A stretch of DNA of 64,000 nucleotides from Xanthomonas albilineans (GCF_002939705.1 NZ_MDCB01000014.1:46585-110584); one strand, 5' to 3'; counted from the stretch's first letter, positions 1-7,953 are shown. The notes: generated by a model from the sequence alone, not told the origin. Numbers and translations: made by a program.

Positions 1-131
1 CTGCGTTACGGTGGCCTTGGACTGCGTTATAAGACACGCAGCATCCGGCCTCGAAAAGGAAGCGCAGTGTAGGCCGATCCTGCCTGACGCGGTATGACGA
101 GCGCTTAGCTGTCGCGCGGTTGTGAAGTGTT
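1..131. other. Window edge, no gene assigned
   Basis: The first 131 bases hold no open frame with recognisable content and no convincing terminator hairpin. They may include the 3' flank of a gene outside the window. Confidence 0.4.
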
Positions 132-569
132 TCAAGGCTCGGACAGGGCCGTTGCCGTGTCGGTCGGGTTGGGGGCGTCCGGCCTGGACGCGTCAAGCGG
201 ATCGCCGTGCCGTGCCGTGGTGCTGGTGTCCGCTGGCGCAGCATGTGGGGCCGTACCGGCAGACGCCTGCGTCGTGTCTGCGGCGCGCTCGGGAGCGTTT
301 GAGCTTGCCGTGGCCGCGTTGAGCAGTTTGTAGAGTGCGCTGAGCATTTGCAGCCAACGCGCGCCGCCAAGTTTGCCGAGCGCCGCGACCGGCTCGGCGC
401 GTCCCACCAGGAAACCGATTCCCAGCCCGACCACGACGATACGCAGGGGTGTCCAGCCTTCGCGCCAGCCCTGCTGCAACGTGGTCCAGTGCGTGCGCAT
501 CTGTTCCCGGCGTCCTTCCAGCACTGCTTCGGCGCGGGCGACGCGGTGTTGCAATTGATCCAACTTCAT
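132..569 (-). CDS. Small membrane-associated protein, third gene of a YqjD/YqjE-type operon
   Basis: 145 aa of unknown function. The N-terminus is charged and probably helical (about residues 1-40). One hydrophobic glycine-rich segment follows near residues 43-60, then a low-complexity Ala/Thr/Pro/Asp-rich tail likely to be disordered. Its ATG shares one base with the TAA of the upstream YqjE-like gene, so it is translationally coupled as the last gene of a three-gene operon. The position and size recall YqjK, which follows YqjD and YqjE in enterobacteria, but I see no firm sequence signature. A role at the inner membrane is inferred from the neighbours only. Confidence 0.7.
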   Translation of the reverse strand: MKLDQLQHRVARAEAVLEGRREQMRTHWTTLQQGWREGWTPLRIVVVGLGIGFLVGRAEPVAALGKLGGARWLQMLSALYKLLNAATASSNAPERAADTTQASAGTAPHAAPADTSTTARHGDPLDASRPDAPNPTDTATALSEP

Positions 570-1060
570 TATTCGGATGCCTTGCCGGTCGGGGCGGACG
601 CGTCGTTGTGGTCCTCATCGCTGTTGCCGATGCCCAGCTTGGCCAACTGGCGTCGGGTGGCGTCGAGTTTGCTCATCTCCAGGTAGCGCAGCGCTTGCCA
701 GGCACCGAGAGCGGTGAAGAAGAGGCTGATTCCCGCAGTGGCCGTGATCGATGCCAGCCACGACCAGCCCATGCGATGCAGCAATGCGATCAGCGCGCTC
801 ATTAACAGGATCCAGGCCGAGGCGCCGAACGCCACCGAGATGATCAGCCACACCAACGCTCGCACCAGGGCGACGCGAGCCAAGGCCAAGTCTGCGGCCA
901 CTAGCCGGCGCAGGGCGCGCCCGGTGTGCAGTGAGGCGTGCAAGCCTTCGCGACCGGCCGCCCTGAAGATGCGCAACGATTCCCCCAGCGACGGCGTTGC
1001 CGCCGCTGGTTCCGCCGTAGCGCCGTCGGGCGTGCCGGCGCGTGCTTGCGCGTCGCTCAC
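569..1060 (-). CDS. Phage-holin-superfamily / YqjE-like inner membrane protein
   Basis: 163 aa. A low-complexity N-terminus (residues 1-22) leads into an amphipathic stretch and two strong transmembrane segments at about 68-93 and 100-122, followed by a charged C-terminal tail. This is the two-helix layout of the YqjE (Phage_holin_3_6) family. Despite the family name, members are chromosomal inner membrane proteins and not lysis proteins. It starts 5 bp after the DUF883 gene and overlaps the next gene by one base, so the three form one operon. In E. coli the equivalent YqjD protein is a stationary-phase, membrane-anchored ribosome-associated protein. A similar role here is inference. Confidence 0.8.
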   Translation of the reverse strand: MSDAQARAGTPDGATAEPAAATPSLGESLRIFRAAGREGLHASLHTGRALRRLVAADLALARVALVRALVWLIISVAFGASAWILLMSALIALLHRMGWSWLASITATAGISLFFTALGAWQALRYLEMSKLDATRRQLAKLGIGNSDEDHNDASAPTGKASE

Positions 1061-1065
1061 GCGGC

Positions 1066-1437
1066 TTACTTGTCGCCGCCGCTGCGCGCCAGTTTGGCGA
1101 TGATCCAGCCAGTGGCGAAGGCCACCCCGAACGAGGCCAGCGGACGCTCGCGGATCAGGTCGGCGGCGCTGTCGATTAGGTCGCGGCCTTTGTCCATGAG
1201 TGCGTCTACCTGCTCTTTCGCCGCCGCCCCACCGAATTCGGCCGCCGCCAGTCCCGATAGTGTGCTGTCGGACAGTTCGGCCTTGACGTTGGCCTTGCCC
1301 AGCTTCAACTCGTCGCTGGCGGCACCGACTGCGCCCTTGATTGCCTCGCCTGCGTAGCTGGCGGCCGACTTCAGATGCGCACCGGCTTCGCTCAGGTTGT
1401 CCTTGAGGTGATCGGTGTTTGTGGGGCTGGAATTCAT
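1066..1437 (-). CDS. DUF883 family protein (YqjD/ElaB-like)
   Basis: 123 aa from the ATG at 1437, which has a good AGAGGAGA Shine-Dalgarno about 9 bases upstream. An in-frame start 14 codons earlier lacks one. The body is a long Ala-, Lys- and Glu-rich amphipathic helix. A single C-terminal hydrophobic segment follows an RERPLASFG-type sequence, which is the hallmark of DUF883 proteins (YqjD, ElaB, YgaM). Family members sit in the inner membrane by this C-terminal anchor, and in E. coli they bind ribosomes in stationary phase. It is the first gene of the operon with the YqjE-like and small membrane proteins. Confidence 0.85.
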   Translation of the reverse strand: MNSSPTNTDHLKDNLSEAGAHLKSAASYAGEAIKGAVGAASDELKLGKANVKAELSDSTLSGLAAAEFGGAAAKEQVDALMDKGRDLIDSAADLIRERPLASFGVAFATGWIIAKLARSGGDK

Positions 1438-1599
1438 GTGCGTGTCTCCTCTGGGGTAAGGGAGCGCTCCGACCGCCACTGGCGGACGCTGCGGAAAATG
1501 TAGGCGACGTATACCATCGCTAAAGTATAAAAAGTGTCAGTGAACGGGCGGTGGCGCGCGTAGAATCGCCGCGCCGCATGCCTGTGCCGATGTGGCCGC

Positions 1600-3036
1600 T
1601 CATTGCATTATTAAATCGGCCTGCACGCCGCCGCGCACCACGCGCAGCACCAGCTGGGCTGGCTTGCGCGCGAAATTGGCGCGGTAACTGGCCAGGTCGG
1701 CGAACTCGCCGGCCGAGGCCGCGACGACGATATCGCCGCTGGCCAGGCCGTTGTGCGCCGCGCGACTGCCGCGCGCCACGTTGCCGATCAGTACGCCGGA
1801 GACGCCGGACTGACGCAGCGATTCGGGCAGGTCGGTGAAGGTGGCGCCGCTCAGACGCGGGTCCAGCGCTTCGCCGCTCACCGCGCGCGGCTGTTCCTTC
1901 AGGCGGACTTTGAGTTGCAGTGGTTTGCCCTCCCGGCGCACGTCCAGCGTGACCGTGCTGCCCACCGGCTGCAGGCCCTCGTAGTTATGCAGCGCCTCGG
2001 CGCTGTCCAGACGTTCGCCGTTGGCGCCGGTTACCACGTCGCCCGGTTGCAGTCCGGCTGCGGCGGCGGCCGAGCCCACCAGCACCCGCGTCACCAGTGC
2101 GCCGCGCGGGGAGGGCAGGCCCAGCCCTTGCGCCATCTGCGCGGTCAGGTTCTGGGTCTCGATGCCGAAGGTGCCGCGGATCATCACACCGTTGTTCTTA
2201 AGCAATTGGTCGACCACCGCGCGGGCCAGGTTCGAGGGGATCGCCAGGCCCAGCCCGATGTTGCCGGCCATGCTGCCTTGCGGGTTGAAGCTGGCGGTGT
2301 TGATACCGACCAATTCGCCGCGCAGGTCCACCAGCGCGCCGCCGGAGTTGCCTGGGTTGATCGAGGCATCGGTCTGGATGAAGTTCTGGTAACCCAGGCC
2401 GCGGATGCCGTTGCGGCCCATCGCCGAGACGATGCCCGAGGTCACGGTCTGGGTGAAGCCGAACGGGTTGCCGATCGCCGCGACGAAATCGCCCACGCGC
2501 AGTTTGTCGCTGTCGCCGAGGCGGATTTCGGTGAGATTGTCGGCCTTGATCCGGACCAAGGCGATGTCGGTGTCCGCGTCCGAGCCGATGAATTCGGCTT
2601 TGAAGCTGCGTCCGTCGGCCAGTGTCACTTGCACATCGTCGGCGTTCTCCACCACGTGATGGTTGGTCAGCACGTAGCCGTTCTTGGCATCGATGATGAC
2701 GCCCGAGCCCAGCGACTCGTTGATGCGCTCCTGCGGGATGTCCGGAAAGAGGCGGCGGAAGAATGGGTCGTTGAAGAACGGGTTGCGTACCCGCACCACC
2801 TGCTTGGTGTTGATGCTCACCACGGCTGGCATGACAGTTTGCAGCATCGGTGCCAGCGATGGAAGCGGAGTGCCGGCGACCGACGTCGGCAACGCCGCCG
2901 TGTTCGCCACGGCTCGCGTCGCCGGTGTCGGCGCGGCATCGGCGCGATTGTCCAATTGGGCGTTGATCGCGGTTGCAGCGAAACCGCCGAAGGCAGCGGC
3001 GGCGGTCAGGGTCAGCAGCGTGGGCAGCGGGCGCAT
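1600..3036 (-). CDS. degQ: Periplasmic serine endoprotease, Do/DegQ family
   Basis: 478 aa from the ATG at 3036. That start gives a clean signal peptide (MRPLP followed by an Ala/Leu core), while the longer frame adds 19 residues ahead of it. The trypsin-like domain has His127 (TNHHVV), Asp157 (TDIALV) and Ser231 (GNSGGAL), the complete HtrA triad. Two PDZ domains follow at about 285-375 and 400-478. The length fits DegP/DegQ rather than one-PDZ DegS. The role is degradation and chaperoning of misfolded envelope proteins. Whether it is the DegP or DegQ orthologue cannot be settled by eye. It stands alone, separated from its neighbours by intergenic DNA on both sides. Confidence 0.93.
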   Translation of the reverse strand: MRPLPTLLTLTAAAAFGGFAATAINAQLDNRADAAPTPATRAVANTAALPTSVAGTPLPSLAPMLQTVMPAVVSINTKQVVRVRNPFFNDPFFRRLFPDIPQERINESLGSGVIIDAKNGYVLTNHHVVENADDVQVTLADGRSFKAEFIGSDADTDIALVRIKADNLTEIRLGDSDKLRVGDFVAAIGNPFGFTQTVTSGIVSAMGRNGIRGLGYQNFIQTDASINPGNSGGALVDLRGELVGINTASFNPQGSMAGNIGLGLAIPSNLARAVVDQLLKNNGVMIRGTFGIETQNLTAQMAQGLGLPSPRGALVTRVLVGSAAAAAGLQPGDVVTGANGERLDSAEALHNYEGLQPVGSTVTLDVRREGKPLQLKVRLKEQPRAVSGEALDPRLSGATFTDLPESLRQSGVSGVLIGNVARGSRAAHNGLASGDIVVAASAGEFADLASYRANFARKPAQLVLRVVRGGVQADLIMQ

Positions 3037-3478
3037 GAGTCGGATTCCGGGGGACGCGGGAGACGGATTGGGAAAATGGGCGCCTGAGGGCATAAATCAA
3101 GATGAACGCAGGGCGTTTAACTGTCAGTGAAAAGCCGCTACCTCGCCGAAATGTGTCGCTATTGCCACCATGCCGCAGATTGCGTGGAGAGCCGGGCTAC
3201 CGAGCGCTGGCGTGCGTGCGATCTTGGTTACTGTATCTGTAGGCAACGCGGGGCGATGGCGCGGCCACCAGGGTTCTCCTTGCTGAGCGCTCGTATCCCG
3301 TTGTGCTGGCGACTTCTGCGTGCCTCCGTGCCGACACAGGGCAGGGCGGTGGGCTGCCGCGATTGCGCGGGTTTGCCGACCGTCCGCCGCATGTCGCACT
3401 CGTTGGCTCCCCGCTTTGCTGCAATCGGTATAGCATCGTCCGTGTGGTATCAAACACCGACACCCTGAGGAGGGTTTT
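3037..3478. other. Intergenic region between divergent protease and histone-like genes
   Basis: 442 bases between two divergently transcribed genes, so both promoters should lie here. I see no recognisable gene. Frames crossing it are antisense continuations of the Lys-rich gene. Confidence 0.5.
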
Positions 3479-4132
3479 ATGAGCAATGGCAATGGGGTAA
3501 CGGCGACGCTGACGCAAGTCGCCGAGAACATGAAAGAAACCGCCACCAACATGGGCGAGACCATCGCTGCGACTGCCAGCGAGGCCGTCGCCAGTGTCAA
3601 GCACACCGCTGAGAACGTGCAAAAGCGTGTGCAGGACCAAGTCGCCAAGACCCGCAAAGCGGTGAAGCAGGCCGAGAAGGCCGTCGCCAAGCGCGCCGAG
3701 AAGGCCGGCAAGGCGGTCAAGAAGACCGTCGCCAAAGCGCGCAAGACACTGGAGGCGGCCAGGGCCAGCGCCAAGTCTGAAGCCGCTGCGCTGAAGAAGG
3801 TGGTCAAGAAGAAGACCGCCAAGAAGGCAGCGGCCAAGAAGGCTCCGGCAAAGAAGGCGGTGGCCAAAAAAGCCCCGGCGAAGAAAGTGACCGCCAAGAA
3901 AGCCGCGCCGAAAAAGGCAGTCAAGAAGGTCGCCGCGAAGAAGGTCGCGGTCAAGAAAGCGGTGAAGAAAGTGGCCGCGAAGAAGGTCGTCGCCAAAAAG
4001 GCGGTAAAGAAAGTGGCTAAGGCGGTCAAGAAGACCGTCGCCAGGGTTGCCAAGAAAAGCGCCACGGCGAAGAAGACCGCTGTACGCAAGAGCGCGGGTA
4101 AGAAGGTTGCTGCCAGCCGGGTAAAGAAGTAA
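3479..4132 (+). CDS. Histone H1-like Lys/Ala-rich DNA-binding protein
   Basis: 217 aa with a strong GAGGAGGG ribosome binding site. Residues 1-60 are a moderately charged helical region rich in Ala/Thr/Val/Glu. From about residue 60 the protein becomes almost entirely Lys/Ala with Val, made of imperfect AKKA, PAKK and VAKKA repeats up to the C-terminus. Such tails resemble the C-terminal domain of eukaryotic histone H1 and bacterial counterparts such as AlgP/AlgR3 and HC1-like proteins, which bind DNA non-specifically. The repeat is codon-degenerate but collapse-prone, so copy number probably varies between strains. A perfect palindrome just downstream probably terminates it. Confidence 0.85.
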   Translation: MSNGNGVTATLTQVAENMKETATNMGETIAATASEAVASVKHTAENVQKRVQDQVAKTRKAVKQAEKAVAKRAEKAGKAVKKTVAKARKTLEAARASAKSEAAALKKVVKKKTAKKAAAKKAPAKKAVAKKAPAKKVTAKKAAPKKAVKKVAAKKVAVKKAVKKVAAKKVVAKKAVKKVAKAVKKTVARVAKKSATAKKTAVRKSAGKKVAASRVKK

Positions 4133-4147
4133 GCCGTCGCGTTGCAT

Positions 4148-4173
4148 CCTCTCTCCCGTGCACGGGAGAGAGG
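4148..4173. terminator. Perfect 26-bp palindrome between convergent genes
   Basis: CCTCTCTCCCGTG followed directly by its exact reverse complement, centred at 4160/4161. It lies between the histone-like gene stop and the stop of the convergent acyltransferase gene, where a bidirectional terminator is expected. There is no long T tract on either side, so efficiency is uncertain. Confidence 0.6.
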
Positions 4174-4177
4174 GCGG

Positions 4178-5008
4178 TTATGGCGTTATCGGACGAGTCG
4201 GTGCGGTGAGCGCCGACGAGACGATGCCGTGCAGGTGCGCGGCCAACGCCTTGCGGTCGCTGCCGGGTGCCAGTGCGATCGGCGTGTGGAAGGTTACCCG
4301 TACCAACGCGCCGGACAGGCGCAGGAACTGCGCTACGTGTGCGCCGGCCTGCATCTCGCCGTAGAACGCATAGGCATCGCGATTGCCGCCTTGTGTCAGC
4401 GGCTGGCCGTCCACGCTGCGCAGCTCCAGCGTGAACGGTTGCAAGGTCCAGCGGGGCGTGTTCGTGTCCGCGTCCAGGAACAGCGAGAACAGGCTGGATT
4501 TGAACGGCGCCACGTGCTCGCCGGAGGAGGTGGTGCCCTCGGCGAATAGCACCAGGTCATGGTCCGGGCGCAGTTGCGCGGCGATGGCGGTGGCGACGGC
4601 CGCCGCATCCTGTCGACGGCGGCTGATGAACACGGTCTGCGCCATTGCGCCGATGTGGCGCATGCCGGGCCAGCGTTCCATGTCGTTCTTGGCGATGAAG
4701 CGTGTGCGTAGCAGGCTGCCCAGCACGACGATGTCGAAGTGGGAGAGGTGGTTGCCGACGAACAAGGTACCGCCAGTAGCGCGTGGTTGGCCGATGACCT
4801 CGACGCGAAGACGCAGCGCCTGGCGCAGGCAGATGAACCACAGCCGCGGCAGCACGAATGCGCCGCGTCCACGGATAAAACGCATTAGCAGCCATTGCAG
4901 GGGCATCAGCAGGAGGCTGGCCAGGATGCAGGCGGCGAGTTTGACGACGATGCGCAGACGGTCGGCGAGGGCATCTGCGGTAGGAAGTGGCGGAGAGGTT
5001 GCGGGCAT
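4178..5008 (-). CDS. Lysophospholipid acyltransferase family protein (PlsC-like)
   Basis: 276 aa from the ATG at 5008; a TTG two codons upstream is possible. An N-terminal hydrophobic helix anchors it to the inner membrane. The acyltransferase signature is present: NHLSHFD (HX4D, catalytic His/Asp) about a third of the way in, and FAEGTTS, equivalent to the substrate-binding EGTR block. Family members transfer acyl chains to lysophosphatidic acid or related lipids. The sequence alone does not tell plsC from an ornithine-lipid or other accessory acyltransferase. It is monocistronic, with no lipid genes adjacent. Confidence 0.88.
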   Translation of the reverse strand: MPATSPPLPTADALADRLRIVVKLAACILASLLLMPLQWLLMRFIRGRGAFVLPRLWFICLRQALRLRVEVIGQPRATGGTLFVGNHLSHFDIVVLGSLLRTRFIAKNDMERWPGMRHIGAMAQTVFISRRRQDAAAVATAIAAQLRPDHDLVLFAEGTTSSGEHVAPFKSSLFSLFLDADTNTPRWTLQPFTLELRSVDGQPLTQGGNRDAYAFYGEMQAGAHVAQFLRLSGALVRVTFHTPIALAPGSDRKALAAHLHGIVSSALTAPTRPITP

Positions 5009-5434
5009 GGGCAAGTGGATGAAGGAGACGGTCGGTCGCGCACGACTGCGGCGATGGTAGTCGATACCGCTGGTCTTGGTTCGTTCGATGGCCGGCGCGC
5101 TGGAGCGAGCGTCGCGTCCTCGCTCCGGTGCGTCGCGACTGTCGTGGCGCTGCCCGGCGTGAGGCCGATGGCGCTTTTATCGCAATGCTGGACTAAGCGC
5201 ATGGAGACCGCTCGCCGCACAGTCGCGTTGCCGCGACGGTGGCATCGCACGCGCTATTGGGCACTCTCGGGCGGCCGCCCCTGTTTCATACATATGGGCA
5301 GTACACGCGCATCCCGCGCGCACCAGTGCGACTGACGTCAAGCCCGCCGCCGCCAGCTGTGGTGCTAGCGGCATAGGATCGGTCCAGGTGACGCGCGAAC
5401 GCCACTGCCCGCAGGTCTGCCCGAGCGCCCCGTA
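5009..5434. other. Intergenic region, no gene seen
   Basis: About 426 bases upstream of the acyltransferase gene and downstream of the RNase gene (both minus strand). Frames here have no recognisable content or start context. It presumably holds the acyltransferase promoter. Confidence 0.4.
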
Positions 5435-5824
5435 TCACTGGATCGTGCAGAATGTGGCGTAATGGTCGGCGGAGTAGTAACGCTGCTCGATCGCCTTTTT
5501 CTTTTTGCCATCGGTGACGAGGAACACCAGTCGATACGTCCCGGCCTGATCGTTCTGAGGGAGCCGTGCCTTGCCTTCATAATAGGTCTGCCCGTTTCCG
5601 GACTTGGGCAAGCGTCCTTCGTTGTTGCCGAACACCTGCACGTCCAACTGTGCGTTACCACAAGCGGCGATCGGGCTGGGCATGGTGAGGCAATACGCCA
5701 TGTCCCGACTGGCATCGCGGATGTAATTAGGCAAGGTGCTGCAGTGCGTTGGAGATTGATACGCCTGTACATGGGTGGAAACGAATAAGGCCGCAAGCAG
5801 CGCAAATTTGATCGAGTGAGACAT
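5435..5824 (-). CDS. Secreted guanyl-type ribonuclease, barnase/RNase T1 (N1) family
   Basis: 129 aa from the ATG at 5824. The upstream 32 codons are discarded because this start gives a proper signal peptide (hydrophobic core ending around VQA-Y, residue 21). The mature part carries the microbial ribonuclease fold signature. FGNNEGRLP matches the barnase/RNase Sa guanine-binding loop (FxNREGxLP). YYEG supplies general base Glu83, TYRLV supplies Arg98, and DHYATF supplies general acid His121. These correspond to Glu73, Arg87 and His102 of barnase. It should cleave RNA after G in the periplasm or outside the cell. Cysteines in the mature part suggest disulphides, as in RNase Sa. No barstar-like inhibitor gene lies next to it. 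Confidence 0.85.
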   Translation of the reverse strand: MSHSIKFALLAALFVSTHVQAYQSPTHCSTLPNYIRDASRDMAYCLTMPSPIAACGNAQLDVQVFGNNEGRLPKSGNGQTYYEGKARLPQNDQAGTYRLVFLVTDGKKKKAIEQRYYSADHYATFCTIQ

Positions 5825-5988
5825 GAAACACTCCTTGGCAGATGGATCGGATGGCCGTGGATGCGGGAGTTGCATCGCGCCGACGCACCGACTATGCGCA
5901 TGCGCGCCGTCAATGCCCATCGGTCGAAACCTGATCTGCTTTCGTCGCAGTAGATTGCAACGAGGTGCCGGAGGTTTTTTTCGCCACT

Positions 5989-6109
5989 CTAGAGCGTGGC
6001 TAACAAAACAACCGCTTCATCTTCATGTGCCCACCGTACACTGCGCTTCCTGTGCGTTGTCTGGCACCGGTCCGACAGCGACTCGGAATGTTTTGTTGTT
6101 AACTCTTAG
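5989..6109. repeat. Inverted-repeat-flanked intergenic element, copy 1
   Basis: About 120 bases bounded by imperfect inverted ends. The left end reads AGAGCGTGGCTAACAAAAC. The right end, read on the minus strand, is TAAGAGTTAACAACAAAAC. The right end supplies the TAA stop of the HDOD gene. Internal blocks such as CCGTACACTGCG and CCGACAGCGACTCG are shared, with changes, with copy 2 at 7079-7226. It may fold into a long hairpin and act as a transcription terminator. There is no coding capacity. Confidence 0.7.
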
Positions 6110-6924
6110 CGCAGCATTTCGGTAAAGGCGCGATCGGCTTCGATCACCTCGGGCAGGGCGGCGAACAATGCGTCCAGGTCCACCTCTTGCAACAGTGGTC
6201 CAGTCACCGCTTGGCGCGCTTCATCGGTCGCGCCGCCGTAGTGCCTCAAGGCGTCGGCGACCAGTGCGGCTTGTGCCACCACACGTGGCATCGGTTCGCC
6301 TTGCGGCGCTTGCAGCGGGCGTGCCTGATAGGCGATGGCGGCCTGGATCACCTGCGGCAACTGCCAGCGCCGCGCCAGCTCCGCGCCCACTTCCGGATAG
6401 CCAAAGCCCAGTTGGACGGTTTCGTCGGCGGCACGACCGCTGGACGATGCGTCCGGATGCAGCTGTGCGGCATAGCTCGGTGCGCCGGTCTGGATCAGTA
6501 GTTCGCCGATGTTGTGCATCATCCCGCAGGTGAAGGCGGTTTCCGGATCCAGGCCCTTCTGCCGTGCCAGTAGCCGGCAGATCCCGGCCACCTCGAAGCT
6601 GTGCAGCCAAAACCCGCGCAGGTCGAAATGCGGGGGGGCCTTGAATGCGCCGGTCATCGACGAGGCCAGCACCAGCGTGCGCAGGGTGTTGAAGCCCAGG
6701 CGCAGCGCGGCGTCTTCCACCGTGGTCGAATCGCGTGCGCCACGAAAGCGCGCCGAATTGGCCAGCCGCAGCACCTTGGCCGCGATCACCGGATCCCGTT
6801 CGATGTTGCGCGCTACCGCATCCAGGCTGGTGCCGGGGGAATCGAATTGCAGGATCAGGTCCTGCGCCACCTGGGGAATGGTCGGCAGGGTGTGCAACTG
6901 GTCGAACAGCGCCTCTAGTTTCAT
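6106..6924 (-). CDS. HDOD domain signalling protein
   Basis: 272 aa. Almost the whole protein is an HDOD domain, opening with the typical LPTIPQVAQDLILQF helix. It continues through ERDPVIAAKVLRLANSA and LRLGFNTLRTLVLASSM to CGMMHNIGELL. HDOD proteins are HD-domain relatives that often lack metal-dependent phosphodiesterase activity and work as protein-protein modules in bacterial signalling, including virulence and motility control in Xanthomonas (GsmR is one example). No GGDEF, EAL or receiver domain is attached. The stop codon lies in the end of repeat copy 1, and copy 2 lies about 155 bases upstream of the start, so the gene is bracketed by the two copies. Confidence 0.88.
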   Translation of the reverse strand: MKLEALFDQLHTLPTIPQVAQDLILQFDSPGTSLDAVARNIERDPVIAAKVLRLANSARFRGARDSTTVEDAALRLGFNTLRTLVLASSMTGAFKAPPHFDLRGFWLHSFEVAGICRLLARQKGLDPETAFTCGMMHNIGELLIQTGAPSYAAQLHPDASSSGRAADETVQLGFGYPEVGAELARRWQLPQVIQAAIAYQARPLQAPQGEPMPRVVAQAALVADALRHYGGATDEARQAVTGPLLQEVDLDALFAALPEVIEADRAFTEMLR

Positions 6925-7078
6925 GAAAGCCTCAAGACGGAACGGAAGCGGGAGCTGCCGGTTTGGGCGGCCGCGCCCGCCTGGTGGCGGAACTGGCGCA
7001 TCCTAGACCGAATCGCTGTGGGCGGCGCGTGCATCGCCGCCGGAACCGCTCTGGCCGATGGTGTGCATGCCTCGCCGG

Positions 7079-7226
7079 CCTTAGAGTAGCTAAGAAAACG
7101 ACGGCGTCGCCGCTGGACGGGCGCGGGCAGTGCTCGGAATCCCCATGTCCCCCTGTACACGGCGGTTCCGGCGGGCTGTCCGCGCCCACCCGACAGCGCC
7201 TCGCGACGTTTTGTTAGCCACTCTTA
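7079..7226. repeat. Inverted-repeat-flanked intergenic element, copy 2
   Basis: About 148 bases. The left end is TTAGAGTAGCTAAGAAAACG. The right end on the minus strand is TAAGAGTGGCTAACAAAACG, so the termini are inverted repeats of about 20 bases. The right terminus provides the TAA stop of the DUF1456 gene, exactly as copy 1 does for the HDOD gene. Internal blocks GTACACGGCGG and CCGACAGCGCCTCG match copy 1. The centre is longer and GC-rich, with further hairpin potential. Confidence 0.7.
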
Positions 7227-7697
7227 GCCGGCTGGGCGCAGGCGCAGGGTGAGACCCTTGAGGAAGTTGCGCAGTAGCTGATCGCCGCATAGGCGGAAAT
7301 TCTTGTGCTCCGGTTGCCGAAACAGCGCCGATAGCTCCGGCTTGGATACCGGCAAGCCAGCGGAGTAGAAGATCTGGTGCATGTCTAAGTCCTTGAGTTG
7401 AAACGTCACCCGCAGCTTCTTCAGCACCACGTTATTGGTAATGTGCGTTTCCACCGGGCGCGGTGGCAGGCGCTCGTCGCGGCCACGGTAATGGAATACC
7501 AGCCCATCGAGGAAATGCGCCAGTACCGCATCGTGGCATTCGACGAAGCCTGCTTCGTCTTCTTTCTTCAGCCAGGCGGCAATCTGCGCTTTGTCGATAG
7601 GAAACATCGGGTCGGTGAGTTGCACGATGTCCACGACTTTTTGGTCGCTCAGATCGAGCATGTAACGGATAGAACGCAGAATGTCGTTGTTGAGCAT
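7224..7697 (-). CDS. DUF1456 family protein (YehS-like)
   Basis: 157 aa from the ATG at 7697. The alternative 43-codon extension has no family similarity. It contains the two tandem DUF1456 units, each opening with a similar NDILRSIRYML- or NVVLKKLRVTF-type helix followed by DL. The C-terminus NFLKGLTLRLRP is characteristic. Function is unknown, and it is a soluble cytoplasmic protein in all relatives. The TAA lies within an intergenic repeat element. Confidence 0.85.
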   Translation of the reverse strand: MLNNDILRSIRYMLDLSDQKVVDIVQLTDPMFPIDKAQIAAWLKKEDEAGFVECHDAVLAHFLDGLVFHYRGRDERLPPRPVETHITNNVVLKKLRVTFQLKDLDMHQIFYSAGLPVSKPELSALFRQPEHKNFRLCGDQLLRNFLKGLTLRLRPAG

Positions 7698-7860
7698 GGC
7701 CGATTGGGGGAGTGCCGTTGTCTTCGGCGGGTTGTCTAGTCTAGAGCGTGCATTGAAGTGAGTGCGAAGCCAACTGGGGTGCGTCAAAATGTACGTCGCT
7801 GTTTCGGCGCGCTTCAGGTGATGCACGATGCTGTCGGCATCGCACTATTGTGTAGCGTGA

Positions 7861-7894
7861 TATGTTCGCAAATAGTCGTTTGCGATTTTTCGTT
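7861..7894 (+). promoter_or_regulatory. Possible GlpR-like half-sites upstream of glpD
   Basis: TATGTTCGCA (7861-7870) and ATTTTTCGTT (7885-7894) each match the E. coli GlpR half-site WATKYTCGWW at 9 of 10 positions. They lie 60-95 bases ahead of glpD, in an AT-rich stretch suited to a promoter. No glpR gene is in the window, so this is a suggestion from motif matching only. Confidence 0.3.
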
Positions 7895-7953
7895 ACTTTG
7901 TCCTGCTCCAGGTGATGCGCCTGATCCAGGGCGCGACATCTTCGGAGTCAGCA

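Noticed and set aside
1753..3087. 444-aa plus-strand open frame opposite the Do-type protease
   Set aside because: It is antisense to a protease with a complete catalytic triad, and its His/Arg/Val-rich sequence has no recognisable domain.
3124..4147. Long antisense open frames (321 and 316 aa) opposite the histone-like gene
   Set aside because: They are low-complexity (Phe/Leu/Thr- or Leu/Gly-rich) reverse readings of the Lys/Ala codon repeats and have no family signature.
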